NCBI GenBank assembly: GCA_021414305.1 | Contig: JAIOOS010000001.1 | Location: 74,694 to 138,693 of the forward strand | Direction: 5' to 3' | Length of the DNA: 64,000 bases | Source: Burkholderiales bacterium | GTDB lineage: Bacteria; Pseudomonadota; Gammaproteobacteria; Burkholderiales; Burkholderiaceae_C | Shown here: in pieces, positions 7,372 to 15,796 of the stretch | Position numbering within the stretch: position 1 is the first letter of the stretch | How the letters are laid out: each line of letters starts with the position of its first letter | Notes under the pieces: model-generated | Told to the model about the DNA's origin: nothing | The model's database searches: none | Seen by the model: only the letters and a program-made list of their open reading frames with translations | Position numbers and translations under genes: made by a program

Positions 7372-9672
7372 TCACGACTTGGTCGCCGCCGTGACTTCGG
7401 ACAGGTCCGTCAGGCCCGCCAGCACCTTCTCGATGCCGTCCTGGCGCAGCGTCTTCATGCCGCCGGTCAGCGAGGCCGCGCGCAGCACCTCCGCCGAGTC
7501 GCGGCGACGGATGCTCCTGCGGGTCGCTTCGTCGACCCGCATCAGCTCGTGAATGCCGAGGCGTCCGGAATAGCCGTGGCCGTCGCATCGATCGCAGCCG
7601 CAGCGGCGGAACAGGCGGATGCGGCCCGCGGCGTCGCCGAAGTCCGCCTGCCAGACTCGGCGCAGCTCGGCCAGCCGGGCGGGATCTGCGGCCGTGGCGT
7701 CGCCCAGGTAGCGCGAGGCCAGCAGGTCGAGGTCGTCGTCGGTCGCGGTCGTCGCCTCCCGGCAGTGCAGGCACAAGCGCCGCACCAGGCGCTGCGCGAG
7801 GACGGCGAGCAGCGAGTCCGAGAAGTTGAAGGGATCGATCCCGATCTCGAGCAGGCGGGCGATGCTCTCCGGCGCCGAGTTGGTGTGCAGCGTGGACAGC
7901 ACCAGGTGGCCGGTCAGCGACGCCTCGACGGCGATGCGGGCCGTCTCCTCGTCGCGCATCTCGCCGATCATGATCACGTCGGGATCGGCACGCAGGAAGG
8001 TCCGCATCGCAGCCGCGAAGTTCCAGCCGATGCGCGCGTTCATCTGCACCTGGCGCAGGCCGTCCTGCGTGATCTCGATCGGGTCTTCCGCCGTCCAGAT
8101 CTTGCGCCCCTCGGTGTTGAGCTCGCGCATCACCGAGTGCAGCGTCGTCGTCTTGCCGCAGCCGGTGGGGCCGCAGATCAGGATCAGGCCGTATGGCTGG
8201 AGGGCCACCTCGCGCAGCGCGGCCAGGTTGTCGGCGCTCAGGCCGATGCCGTCCAGGGGCAGGGGCTTGAGGCCGCTGAGCAGGCGCAGCACCACGTCCT
8301 CGAGGCCGCGCGAGGTCGGCACCGTCACCACCCGCAGCTCGATGTGCGGGCCGCCGAAGCGCGCGAAGTCGATCTTGCCGTCCTGGGGCTTGCGATGCTC
8401 GGCGATGTCGAGGTCGGCCATGACCTTGATCCGGGCGACGATGGCGAAGCGAAGGCGTGCCGGCAACTGCAGGTAGTTGACCAGCTCGCCGTCGATGCGC
8501 AGCCGGATCCGCACCTCCCGCGGCAGCTCGGCGGTCTCGATGTGGATGTCCGACGCGTGCCGGCGTATCGCTTCGGCGATGGTGGCGTTGATGAGGCGGA
8601 CCAGGGTGTTGTCGGCCTCGGACACGACGTCGGTTTCGAGCGCCTCCAGGGTGTCCGGCGCCGCCCGCAGCGCAGCCGCCAGCGCCTGCGGGCTGTCGGG
8701 CGCCGCTTCGGCGTTGCTGCGCAGCGCGTCGTAGGCGCGATGGATGGCCGGCATCAGCGTGCCCGGAACGGCCATCACCGGCAGGATCTGGTGCTCGATC
8801 GCGAAGCGAAGCTCGTCGAGCGCCCCCTTGTCCCAGGGATCGCCGCAGGCGACCACGAGGACGTCGTCGTGCAGCATCAGCGGCAGGATCGAGGCGCGCT
8901 CGGCCATGGCGCGCGACACCAGGGCCAGAACCTCCGGCTCGGGCGTGAGCGCCGCCGGATCGATCACGCGAACCCCCATCCACTCGGCGCGCGCCATCCG
9001 CAGCTGCAGCTCCGAGAGCGCCCCGTCGTCGACGAGGATCCGCTCGAGCGACCGGGTGTTGCCGCGCTGCTGCTCGCTGTCGAGCGCGCGCCTCAGGGTC
9101 GCGCGGTCGATCCAGCCGCCGCGCACCAGGGCCTCGCCGAGCTGGGGCGCGTTCTCGAGGGTCGGCCGCGACGCTTCCAGCAGCGACCAGAGCGCGTCCG
9201 GGTCCGTCGGCCGCGCGACCGCCTTGCGGCCGCGGGCGGAGTCGGCCGGCGCCAGCTGGCCGCCGTCGAGCGAGGCCCGGATGCACTCGCGCGAGTCGAC
9301 GAACCAGTGCTCCGGCGTGCCGTCCGGCAGCAGCACGCAAAGCCAGGTGCCGCGGGGTCGGGCCAGCACGTCGACGCACTTGCCGGCGAGGACTTCGGCG
9401 TCGCCGAACTCGAACCGGAAGTCCAGGCGCGGCGTCGACGGCGCGACGGGGTGCGGCCAGCCGGGGAGCTTCAGCGCGCGCAACGACTCTCGCTGCACGC
9501 GGATCGGCGCTGCCGCCGAGCGGCCGTCGTCCATGACGATCCGCACCAGCGCATCGGTGTCGCGAAAGGCGAGCAGGGTGCCGCGCACGACGCTGCTGTC
9601 GTTCAGAAGCGCTTCGACGGGCCCCTGGACGACGGGAGAGGAAGGGTCCGCGTCGCCGGCGCTCGCCGGCAT
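7372..9672 (-). CDS. GspE/PilB-type secretion or pilus assembly ATPase with extra N-terminal domain
   Basis: A 766-aa hexameric-ATPase family protein that powers type II secretion or type IV pilus assembly. Residues 1-150 are an unusual extension, 160-320 the MshEN/T2SSE N-terminal domain, and 350-766 the ATPase. Walker A is GPTGCGKTTT (501-510), the Asp box and Walker B lie around 540-575 (VIMIGEMRDEETA), the His box is STLHTNSAP, and a zinc site is formed by C634xxC637 and C693xxC696. The start at ATG 9672 follows the adhP stop by 17 bases. No pilin, secretin or GspF gene is nearby, so this is an orphan whose partner machinery is elsewhere. Intact motifs suggest it is active. Confidence 0.9.
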   Translation of the reverse strand: MPASAGDADPSSPVVQGPVEALLNDSSVVRGTLLAFRDTDALVRIVMDDGRSAAAPIRVQRESLRALKLPGWPHPVAPSTPRLDFRFEFGDAEVLAGKCVDVLARPRGTWLCVLLPDGTPEHWFVDSRECIRASLDGGQLAPADSARGRKAVARPTDPDALWSLLEASRPTLENAPQLGEALVRGGWIDRATLRRALDSEQQRGNTRSLERILVDDGALSELQLRMARAEWMGVRVIDPAALTPEPEVLALVSRAMAERASILPLMLHDDVLVVACGDPWDKGALDELRFAIEHQILPVMAVPGTLMPAIHRAYDALRSNAEAAPDSPQALAAALRAAPDTLEALETDVVSEADNTLVRLINATIAEAIRRHASDIHIETAELPREVRIRLRIDGELVNYLQLPARLRFAIVARIKVMADLDIAEHRKPQDGKIDFARFGGPHIELRVVTVPTSRGLEDVVLRLLSGLKPLPLDGIGLSADNLAALREVALQPYGLILICGPTGCGKTTTLHSVMRELNTEGRKIWTAEDPIEITQDGLRQVQMNARIGWNFAAAMRTFLRADPDVIMIGEMRDEETARIAVEASLTGHLVLSTLHTNSAPESIARLLEIGIDPFNFSDSLLAVLAQRLVRRLCLHCREATTATDDDLDLLASRYLGDATAADPARLAELRRVWQADFGDAAGRIRLFRRCGCDRCDGHGYSGRLGIHELMRVDEATRRSIRRRDSAEVLRAASLTGGMKTLRQDGIEKVLAGLTDLSEVTAATKS

Positions 9673-9689
9673 CGCTGCCAGGGCGGGAT

Positions 9690-10721
9690 TCAATCCTCGC
9701 CGGAGACGCGCAGCACGACCCTGCCCTCGATCTCGCCCTTCTTCATCCGCGAGAAGACGGCGTTGATGTTCTCGAGGCGGTCCTCCGAGTACACGCCGCG
9801 GACCTTGCCTTCGCCGGCGAAGGCGAGCGCTTCCTGCAGGTCCTTGCGCGTGCCGACGATCGAGCCGCGCACGGTCTTGGCATTGAGGACGACGTCGAAG
9901 ATCGGCAGCGCGAAGTCGCCCGGCGGCAGGCCGACGAGCGACATCGTGCCGCGCTTGTGCAACATGCCCAGGGCCTGCGAGAAGGCGGTGCGCGAGACCG
10001 CGGTCACGAGCACGCCGTGCGCGCCGCGAAGCGCGCGCTGCACTTCGGCGGCCGGATCCTGCTTCGCCGCGTTGACCACCATGTCGGCGCCCAGGCGCGT
10101 GGCGAGCGTGAGCTTGGCGTCGTCGATGTCGACGGCGACGACGTGCAAGCCCATCGCCTTGGCGTACTGCACCGCGTAGTGGCCGAGCCCGCCGATCCCC
10201 GAGATCGCCACCCAGTCGCCGGGCTTGCAGTCGAGCACCTTGAGGCCCTTGTAGACGGTGACCCCGGCGCAGAGCACCGGCGCGATCTCGGCGAAGCCCA
10301 CGTTCGCCGGCAGATGGCCGACGTAGCCGGGATCGGCGAGCACGTACTCGGCGTAGCCGCCGTTGACCGTGTAGCCGGTCATCTGCTGCTCGTCGCAGAG
10401 CGTCTCCCAGCCGGTGATGCAGTGCTCGCAGTGGCCGCACGCGGTGTGCAGCCAGGGCACGCCGACGCGGTCGCCTTCACGGATGCCCCTCACGCCCGCG
10501 CCCACTGCCGCGACGTGGCCCACCCCTTCGTGGCCGGGGATGAAGGGCAGGGTGGGCTTGACCGGCCAGTCGCCGTCGGCGGCGTGCAGGTCGGTGTGGC
10601 AGACGCCCGAAGCGACCACCTTGACCAGCACCTGGCCTGCAGGCACCTCGGGCACCGCAACCTCTTCGATCTGCAGCGGCTCCCCGAACCGGTGAACCAC
10701 CGCCGCCTTCATCGTCTTCAT
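9690..10721 (-). CDS. adhP: Zinc-dependent alcohol dehydrogenase, AdhP type
   Basis: A 343-aa medium-chain dehydrogenase that interconverts primary alcohols and aldehydes with NAD. Catalytic zinc ligands appear in GVCHTDLH and PGHEGVGHV, and the structural zinc site is the [15 protein letters not shown] cluster. The nucleotide-binding motif is [15 protein letters not shown]. The start at 10721 (MKTMKAAVV) matches AdhP proteins; a second ATG lies three codons later. The upstream region carries a perfect FNR-type palindrome and a well-placed -10 element (10776-10816), so the gene is likely induced when oxygen is low. It is followed 17 bases later by the GspE-like gene, with which it may be cotranscribed. 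Confidence 0.93.
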   Translation of the reverse strand: MKTMKAAVVHRFGEPLQIEEVAVPEVPAGQVLVKVVASGVCHTDLHAADGDWPVKPTLPFIPGHEGVGHVAAVGAGVRGIREGDRVGVPWLHTACGHCEHCITGWETLCDEQQMTGYTVNGGYAEYVLADPGYVGHLPANVGFAEIAPVLCAGVTVYKGLKVLDCKPGDWVAISGIGGLGHYAVQYAKAMGLHVVAVDIDDAKLTLATRLGADMVVNAAKQDPAAEVQRALRGAHGVLVTAVSRTAFSQALGMLHKRGTMSLVGLPPGDFALPIFDVVLNAKTVRGSIVGTRKDLQEALAFAGEGKVRGVYSEDRLENINAVFSRMKKGEIEGRVVLRVSGED

Positions 10722-10775
10722 GCCGTGATCCCAGGGTGCTTGCCGCGGTCTTGCACGTCCGTGCGGCGAAGGATC

Positions 10776-10816
10776 AGGATAGGGGGCTTGCGGATCGGGC
10801 GGTTGATCTCGATCAA
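10776..10816 (-). promoter_or_regulatory. FNR-type class II promoter of adhP
   Basis: The palindrome TTGATCTCGATCAA (10803-10816) matches the FNR/Anr consensus TTGAT-N4-ATCAA at all ten fixed positions. Reading the minus strand, TATCCT at 10781-10776 is a plausible -10 element giving a transcript start near 10769. The palindrome centre then falls about 41 bases upstream, the standard position for class II activation by FNR. It lies 82 bases before the adhP start codon and downstream of the preceding same-strand gene. Confidence 0.75.
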
Positions 10817-10846
10817 GGTCGGCGGGGTACCGACGGGCGCTTCGCC

Positions 10847-11995
10847 TCAGCCGGCACGATCGCCGAGGGCGATGTCGACCTTCATCTCGCTCGCCAGCGG
10901 CTCGAGCCGGCGACGAAGCTCTTCGGACGACAGTGCGTTCGGCACCAGCAGGTGCGCCATGACCTTGAAGGTCCTGGGCCCGGTCGGAGTCGTGCCGACG
11001 ATCTCGGTGTGGATGTTCTCGATGCTGATGCCCGCCTCGGCGAGGAGGTGCGTCAGCTTGCTGACGATGCCGACGCGGTCGTCGCCGACCAGCTCGAGGT
11101 CGATGCCGCGCAGCCCGGCGGGTGCGTGCGCCGAGTCGCTCTTCGCGATCATCAGCTTCAGGCCCGACGATTCGAGGCCGCGCAGCGAGGCGGCGAGCGC
11201 ATCGGCGTTCTCGGGCGGCACCTCGAAGTGCACCATCCCCGCGAATTCGCCGGCCAGCCGCGACAGGCGGCTCGCCGTCCAGTTGGCGCCGAAGCGTTGT
11301 GCCCGGTCCGAGAGCAGCCTGACGATGCCCGGCCGGTCGGGTCCCATCACCGTGACGACCAGCGAGGTGGTCGCTGCCGGCGCGTCCTCGGTCAGCACGA
11401 CGGAGCGCCGGATCATCGGCGCGCGGGTCGCGAAGCGCGCATCCTGCGTCTCGGCCGGCAGCGTGCCGTGGTCGCGCGCATGGCGGACCACGCGGCCGAG
11501 CAGCGCCAGGCCCATCGGCGCGAGGGCCCGCTCCCACAGGTCGCGCGCCGATTCGCCGCGGGCGACGAAGCACCAGTCCTGCGCGGCGATCGCGCCGGCG
11601 TCCCAGCCGTCGGCCAGGTGGTAGACCGAGCCGCCGGCGATCGGGTCGCCTTCGAGGATGGTCCATTCGACCGCGGCGATGCCGCGATGGCGCGGCAGCA
11701 GCGAGGGGTGGTAGCCGACGCCGCCGAGGCGCGACCGGGCCAGTGCCTCGGGGCTGATGCGCGCATGCGTGTGCGCGGCGACGATCAGGTCGGTGCCTTC
11801 GGGAATGGCGTCGCCGGGAACGACCTTCGGGTTTGCCAGCACATGCACGGGCAGGCCGGCCTTCTGGGCCGCGAGCGCGAGGCGGTCGTCGGCCGCCGGA
11901 ACGATCACCTGGACGAACTCGACGCCGTCCTCGCGGCGCAGCGCCTCGAGCACGGTCGCGCCGAAGTAGCGGGATCCCGCCAGAACGCATTTCAT
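10847..11995 (-). CDS. Formyltransferase-like domain fused to two ACT domains
   Basis: A 382-aa two-part protein. Residues about 1-195 are a formyl-transferase N-terminal fold like that of Fmt, PurN and ArnA ([17 protein letters not shown] at 95-111, GWDAGA at 130-135). Residues about 210-285 and 297-380 are two ACT domains resembling the glycine cleavage regulator GcvR (GPDRPGIV and GDDRVGIV). The invariant catalytic Asn two residues before the His is replaced by Gly94, while His96 and Asp132 remain. AAGAAGGAG seven bases before ATG 11995 fixes the start; a longer reading from 12034 is not needed. The role may be folate- or amino-acid-responsive, but this is inference. Confidence 0.85.
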   Translation of the reverse strand: MKCVLAGSRYFGATVLEALRREDGVEFVQVIVPAADDRLALAAQKAGLPVHVLANPKVVPGDAIPEGTDLIVAAHTHARISPEALARSRLGGVGYHPSLLPRHRGIAAVEWTILEGDPIAGGSVYHLADGWDAGAIAAQDWCFVARGESARDLWERALAPMGLALLGRVVRHARDHGTLPAETQDARFATRAPMIRRSVVLTEDAPAATTSLVVTVMGPDRPGIVRLLSDRAQRFGANWTASRLSRLAGEFAGMVHFEVPPENADALAASLRGLESSGLKLMIAKSDSAHAPAGLRGIDLELVGDDRVGIVSKLTHLLAEAGISIENIHTEIVGTTPTGPRTFKVMAHLLVPNALSSEELRRRLEPLASEMKVDIALGDRAG

Positions 11996-12128
11996 CGGGA
12001 AGCTCCTTCTTCTTGCCTGGGGCGCTATTGTCATCGGGCGCGACGGCCCGCCGGCCGAACACGACGCCTATGATGTCTGCGCGAGGCGTGAATCCGACCT
12101 TGCGAAGTTCGACCACTAGGAGCGAGAC

Positions 12129-12356
12129 ATGGCCAAGAAAAAGGGAAGCGAATCAGGCGTCTATCGCGTCACGGAGATCATCGGCACCAGCCCGAACTCC
12201 TGGGAAGACGCGGCCCGGGTCGCCGTGGAGACGGCGGCAGCGTCGCTGCGCGATCTGCGGGTCGCCGAAGTCAACAAGCTCGACCTGAAGATCGAGGGCG
12301 GCAAGGTCGTCGCCTTCCGGGCGAAGGTCTCGCTTTCGTTCAAGTACGAGACCTGA
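12129..12356 (+). CDS. Dodecin family flavin-binding protein
   Basis: Dodecins form hollow 12-subunit shells that bind flavins (and sometimes coenzyme A), buffering free flavin. The 75-aa product fits exactly: an N-terminal strand ([12 protein letters not shown]), one helix ([20 protein letters not shown]) and two C-terminal strands ending [13 protein letters not shown]. An AGGAG ribosome site lies just before ATG 12129, and TATGAT about 60 bases upstream is a possible -10 element. The 3' end overlaps the convergent Mrr-like gene by 17 bases. Confidence 0.93.
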   Translation: MAKKKGSESGVYRVTEIIGTSPNSWEDAARVAVETAAASLRDLRVAEVNKLDLKIEGGKVVAFRAKVSLSFKYET

Positions 12357-12945
12357 CCGTCCCTGACTTGCCGACGGGCAGGCCGCGCAGCGCGTGGGCC
12401 AGCTCGGCGGCGTGCCAGATCGCGATGCGGTGCTCCGCGGCGAAGGGTCGAGCCGTGTCGGTGAGCTCGCCCAGGCCGATGTACAGGGCATCCGGCGTGT
12501 CGCTCGCATCTCGCGCGGCCTGCAGGGGGCGCAAGGCTTCGAGCCCGGTGCGCGCCGACTTCCAGCGGCGCGCACAGACCAGCATGCGACGGCCCTTGCG
12601 CTCGAGCGTGAAGTCGAACGCAGCGGTGCTGCCTGGCTCGACGCTGTAGCCGTCGCGGCGAAAGCTCTGCTCGAGCAGGCTGGCGAAGGCCGGCCAGGCC
12701 ATCGTCGCCACGGCCAGCTGGGTCTCGGTCACGCGCGCGGCGCTGGGCAGGTGCCACTGGCGTCGGGCCGCCATGGCGGCGATCACGACGAAAGGCAGGC
12801 ACGAGAGCGCACCTACCGCCCGGAGCTGCTCGGAAAGCAGGGCCAGGCTCGCCACGACGAGGGCCGCGGCGATCGCCGCACTGATCCACCAGGGCGAGCG
12901 CAGCAGCACCGCGAACAGCGAGTTCTGCGACATGCGCAGCTTCAC
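12340..12945 (-). CDS. Membrane-anchored Mrr-like restriction endonuclease-fold protein
   Basis: A 201-aa protein with two N-terminal transmembrane segments (about residues 18-38 and 42-60) followed by a soluble domain (about 85-200) that resembles the Mrr/type IV restriction endonuclease fold: a helix with LLEQSFRRDGYSVE, then AAFDFTLERKGRRMLVCARRWK. In active enzymes this last strand carries a Q/E-x-K triad; here it reads C-A-R, so catalysis is doubtful. Such membrane-tethered Mrr-like proteins are common in Burkholderiales, with unknown role. The start overlaps the end of the downstream-listed rlmN-like gene (ATGA at 12942-12945), so the two are probably cotranscribed. Confidence 0.72.
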   Translation of the reverse strand: MKLRMSQNSLFAVLLRSPWWISAAIAAALVVASLALLSEQLRAVGALSCLPFVVIAAMAARRQWHLPSAARVTETQLAVATMAWPAFASLLEQSFRRDGYSVEPGSTAAFDFTLERKGRRMLVCARRWKSARTGLEALRPLQAARDASDTPDALYIGLGELTDTARPFAAEHRIAIWHAAELAHALRGLPVGKSGTVRSRT

Positions 12946-13985
12946 GCCGGGCTCCGCTGCTCGGCGATGCGGACGACCCGCTTGTCCGCCATCTCATGGC
13001 GGGCTCGCAGCTGGCCGCACCCGGCCTGCACGTCCTGCCCGGCCGACTGGCGCAGCTTGGTCAGGATGCCGCGCCGATGCAGCTCCCGCGCCAGCGCGCT
13101 GGAGCGCCCGGCATCCGGTCGCGCCAGGGCCAGGCCCTCGACGGCGTTGTACGGAATGAGGTTCAGCACCGCATGCCGGCCCGTCAGCAGGCGCACCAGG
13201 CCTTCGACTTCCTCTTCGCCGTCGTTGATGCCGTCGAGCAGCGTCCACTGCACCTGCATGGGGTAGCCCGTGGCGCGCGCATAGGCGTCGCCGAGAGCCA
13301 CCAGCTCGTCCGGCGCGATCGCCGGCGCGCGCGGCAGCAGGCGGGCACGCAGCTCCGGGTCGGTGCTGTGGAGGGAGAGGGCCAGCGCCGGTTTCACCCG
13401 GCCCTGGGGGAGGCGCTCGAAGGCGCGACGATCGCCCACCGTCGAGAACACAAGCTGCTTGTGGCCGATGCCGCCGCCGGTGCCGAGCAGGTCGATCGCC
13501 TCGAGCACCGCGTCGAGGTTGTGCGCCGGCTCGCCCATGCCCATGAAGACCACCTTGCTCACCGCGCGCAGGCTGCGCGCGAGCGCGACCTGGGCGACGA
13601 TCTCGGCGCTGCCGAGCTGGCGCTCGAGCCCGCCGAGCCCGGTCGTGCAGAACACGCAGCCGACGGCGCAGCCGACCTGGCTCGACACGCACAGGCCGCC
13701 GCGCGGCAGCAGCACGGCTTCGACCGAGCGGCCGTCGGCCAGGCCGACGAGGAGGCGGCGGGATCCGTCGGCGCCGGCGTGGTCGGCACGCAGCACGGCC
13801 AGCGCGCGCAGCTCGGCCTCGAGGGCAGGGAGCGCCTGGCGCAGCGCCAGCGGCAGGAAGTCGTCGGGCCGGCGCTTGCCCTGGGCCTGCGACTCGGCCC
13901 GCGACCATTGGCGAAGGACGCGTTCTTCGTGAACGGGCCGCGAGCCGAGGGCGCGGAGGCGGTGACGAAGGGCTTCGATGTGCAT
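12942..13985 (-). CDS. RlmN/Cfr family radical SAM RNA methyltransferase
   Basis: A 347-aa member of the family that methylates C2 of adenosine in 23S rRNA (A2503) and some tRNAs using a radical mechanism. The iron-sulfur motif CAVGCVFC (Cys106, 110, 113) is present, and the two extra cysteines required by RlmN are conserved: Cys99 in LCVSSQVGC, and Cys323 in AGCGQL, which forms the protein-RNA methylene intermediate. It is somewhat short at the N-terminus and diverges around TTGLGGLERQL (RlmN usually has STxQGFxRN), so it may be a paralog and not the main RlmN. The frame is open far upstream; ATG 13985 is chosen because the family N-terminus begins there. Confidence 0.85.
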   Translation of the reverse strand: MHIEALRHRLRALGSRPVHEERVLRQWSRAESQAQGKRRPDDFLPLALRQALPALEAELRALAVLRADHAGADGSRRLLVGLADGRSVEAVLLPRGGLCVSSQVGCAVGCVFCTTGLGGLERQLGSAEIVAQVALARSLRAVSKVVFMGMGEPAHNLDAVLEAIDLLGTGGGIGHKQLVFSTVGDRRAFERLPQGRVKPALALSLHSTDPELRARLLPRAPAIAPDELVALGDAYARATGYPMQVQWTLLDGINDGEEEVEGLVRLLTGRHAVLNLIPYNAVEGLALARPDAGRSSALARELHRRGILTKLRQSAGQDVQAGCGQLRARHEMADKRVVRIAEQRSPA

Positions 13986-14068
13986 CGGGCGGAGAGGGAC
14001 CGCAGTGTAGTGGGCCACCGGGCGAGCCCGGCGCCGTCGCCGCCTGCGCGCGATGCCGGCCGGTTCGT

Positions 14069-15664
14069 TCAGGCGACGACGATTTCCACCAGCGCTGTCG
14101 CCGGCGAGCGCAACGCGGCTTCCAGGGCCTCTTGCAGCGCCTCGGGCCGGTCGACGCGGACCGCATCGACGACGCCCATGCCGCGCGCCAGGGCGACGAA
14201 GTCGAGGCCGGAGAGGTCGGTGCCTTCGAGCTTCGCGCCGGGGGTGAAGCCGAAGGTCGGCGCGAACTCCTGCAGCGCGGCGTAGCGGCGGTTGTTGAGG
14301 ATGACGAAGGTCATCGCCAGCTTCAGCTGCACCGCGCTCCACAGGGCCTGGATCGAATACATGGCCGAGCCGTCGCCGACCAGGGCGATCACCCGCGCCG
14401 CGGGCCGCGCGAGGGCGACGCCCACGGCGGCGGGCAGGCCGAATCCGAGGCCGCCGCTGGCCATCGTGTAGAAGGTTTCGCTCTTCAGCATCGGCAGGTG
14501 GCCGTGCATCACCGGGCGCGAGCTCGGCGCCTCCTCGACGACGACGTGGTCCGGATCGCGGACCTCGGCCAGGGTCTGCAGGGCGAACGCCACCGACATC
14601 GGCGCCGAGGGCTCGGCCCGAGGCCGCGCCGGCCGGCCCGCGGGCGCGGGCCGCTCGCGCGGCGCCGCACGCTGCAGCAGCGTCTGCACCGCGTCGCGCA
14701 GGTCGCCGACCGCCGCGGTGCCGATCGGCGCCTGCGCCGCGGTTTCGGCATCGTCGGTGATCTGGCAGAGGGCCGCACCCGCCGGCAAGTGCGGGCCCTG
14801 TCCCTCGACGTGGTAGGTGAACGCCGGTGCGCCGAGCACCAGCACCAGGTCGCTGCCGCCGAGGGCCGCGACGATCCGCTCGCGCATCGCCGGCAGGAAG
14901 CCGGCGAACTGCGGATGGTCCTCGGCGAAGCCGCAACGCGCCGACATCGGCGCGGTGAAAACGCGCGCACGATGCCGCTCGGCCAGGGCGCGCACCTCCG
15001 CCCAGGCGCCGCCGCGATCGACACCGGCGCCGACGACGAACGCCGGCCGCTCGCACGCATCGAGCGCATCGCCGATCGCGGCGAGAACGGCCGCATCGCA
15101 GCGCGGGGCCAGGCTCACCCGTCGCGGCTCGACCGGCGCGCACGTGCGGGCCCAATCGTCGGAAGGGATCGAGATCAGCACCGGGCCGCGCGGCGGCTGC
15201 ATCGCCAGGTAATAGCCGTGGGCGATCGCCAGCGGCACGTCCTCGGCCCGGGCCGGCTCGCAGCTCCACTTGACGTAGGGCCTGGGCAGCTCGGTCGCCT
15301 GCGCCGAAAACAGGAACGGGTCGAACGGGAACAGCGATCGCGCCTGCTGGCCGGCGGTGATGACGAGCGGCGTGCGGTTCTTCCAGGCGGTGAAGATCGC
15401 GCCCATCGCGTGGCCGACACCGACGGCGGAGTGCAGGTTGACGAAGGCGGCGTTCTTCGTCGCCGTCGCGTAGCCGTCGGCCATGCCGACCACGACCGAC
15501 TCCTGCAGGCCGAGGACGTAGTCGAAGTCGGGCGGGAAGTCGAGGAAGAGCGGCAGCTCGGTCGAGCCGGGGTTGCCGAAGATGCGCTGCATGCCGAAGG
15601 AACGCAGCAACTGCAGCACCGCATCGCGAACGGTGGTGCTGGAAGCGGCGGTGTTCGACGTCAT
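14069..15664 (-). CDS. mdlC: Benzoylformate decarboxylase (thiamine diphosphate enzyme)
   Basis: A 531-aa ThDP-dependent 2-oxoacid decarboxylase. Hallmarks of benzoylformate decarboxylase are visible: the serine in FGNPGSTELP (about residue 35), the cofactor-activating glutamate in GLQESVVVGMADGYA, the active-site histidine in NLHSAVGVGHAMG, the later histidine in FTYHVEGQGPHLP, and the ThDP motif GDGSAMYSIQALWSAVQ with the NN pair. The enzyme would convert benzoylformate (from mandelate) to benzaldehyde; related proteins act on other aryl or branched 2-oxoacids. It is transcribed away from the lacI-type gene, with 132 bases between their starts, next to the sugar-acid regulon. Whether it takes part in that regulon is open. 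Confidence 0.85.
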   Translation of the reverse strand: MTSNTAASSTTVRDAVLQLLRSFGMQRIFGNPGSTELPLFLDFPPDFDYVLGLQESVVVGMADGYATATKNAAFVNLHSAVGVGHAMGAIFTAWKNRTPLVITAGQQARSLFPFDPFLFSAQATELPRPYVKWSCEPARAEDVPLAIAHGYYLAMQPPRGPVLISIPSDDWARTCAPVEPRRVSLAPRCDAAVLAAIGDALDACERPAFVVGAGVDRGGAWAEVRALAERHRARVFTAPMSARCGFAEDHPQFAGFLPAMRERIVAALGGSDLVLVLGAPAFTYHVEGQGPHLPAGAALCQITDDAETAAQAPIGTAAVGDLRDAVQTLLQRAAPRERPAPAGRPARPRAEPSAPMSVAFALQTLAEVRDPDHVVVEEAPSSRPVMHGHLPMLKSETFYTMASGGLGFGLPAAVGVALARPAARVIALVGDGSAMYSIQALWSAVQLKLAMTFVILNNRRYAALQEFAPTFGFTPGAKLEGTDLSGLDFVALARGMGVVDAVRVDRPEALQEALEAALRSPATALVEIVVA

Positions 15665-15761
15665 CGCTCGATTGGAGACGAGCGGCCCCGGACCGGAGCC
15701 TAGGTATGTCCCGTATCAAGGTCGCACCTCCGGCACAGAGCGCGAGCGTTGCGCAGAACGC

Positions 15762-15790
15762 CTGACGGTAGCGCTGTCAAATACTAGAAT
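15762..15790 (+). promoter_or_regulatory. lacI-type gene promoter with embedded operator
   Basis: CTGACG (15762-15767)-N17-TAGAAT (15785-15790) is a good sigma70 promoter. The spacer holds GGTAGCGCTGTC (15767-15778), which matches 10 of 12 bases of the perfect palindrome found before the gudD gene. This suggests the regulator represses its own promoter. The -10 ends six bases before ATG 15797, so the transcript would be leaderless. Confidence 0.7.
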
Positions 15791-15796
15791 GAAGAC

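Noticed and set aside
9957-11624. Plus-strand frame opposite adhP and the formyltransferase-ACT gene
   Set aside because: Low-complexity Arg/Gly/His reading, antisense to two well-supported genes.
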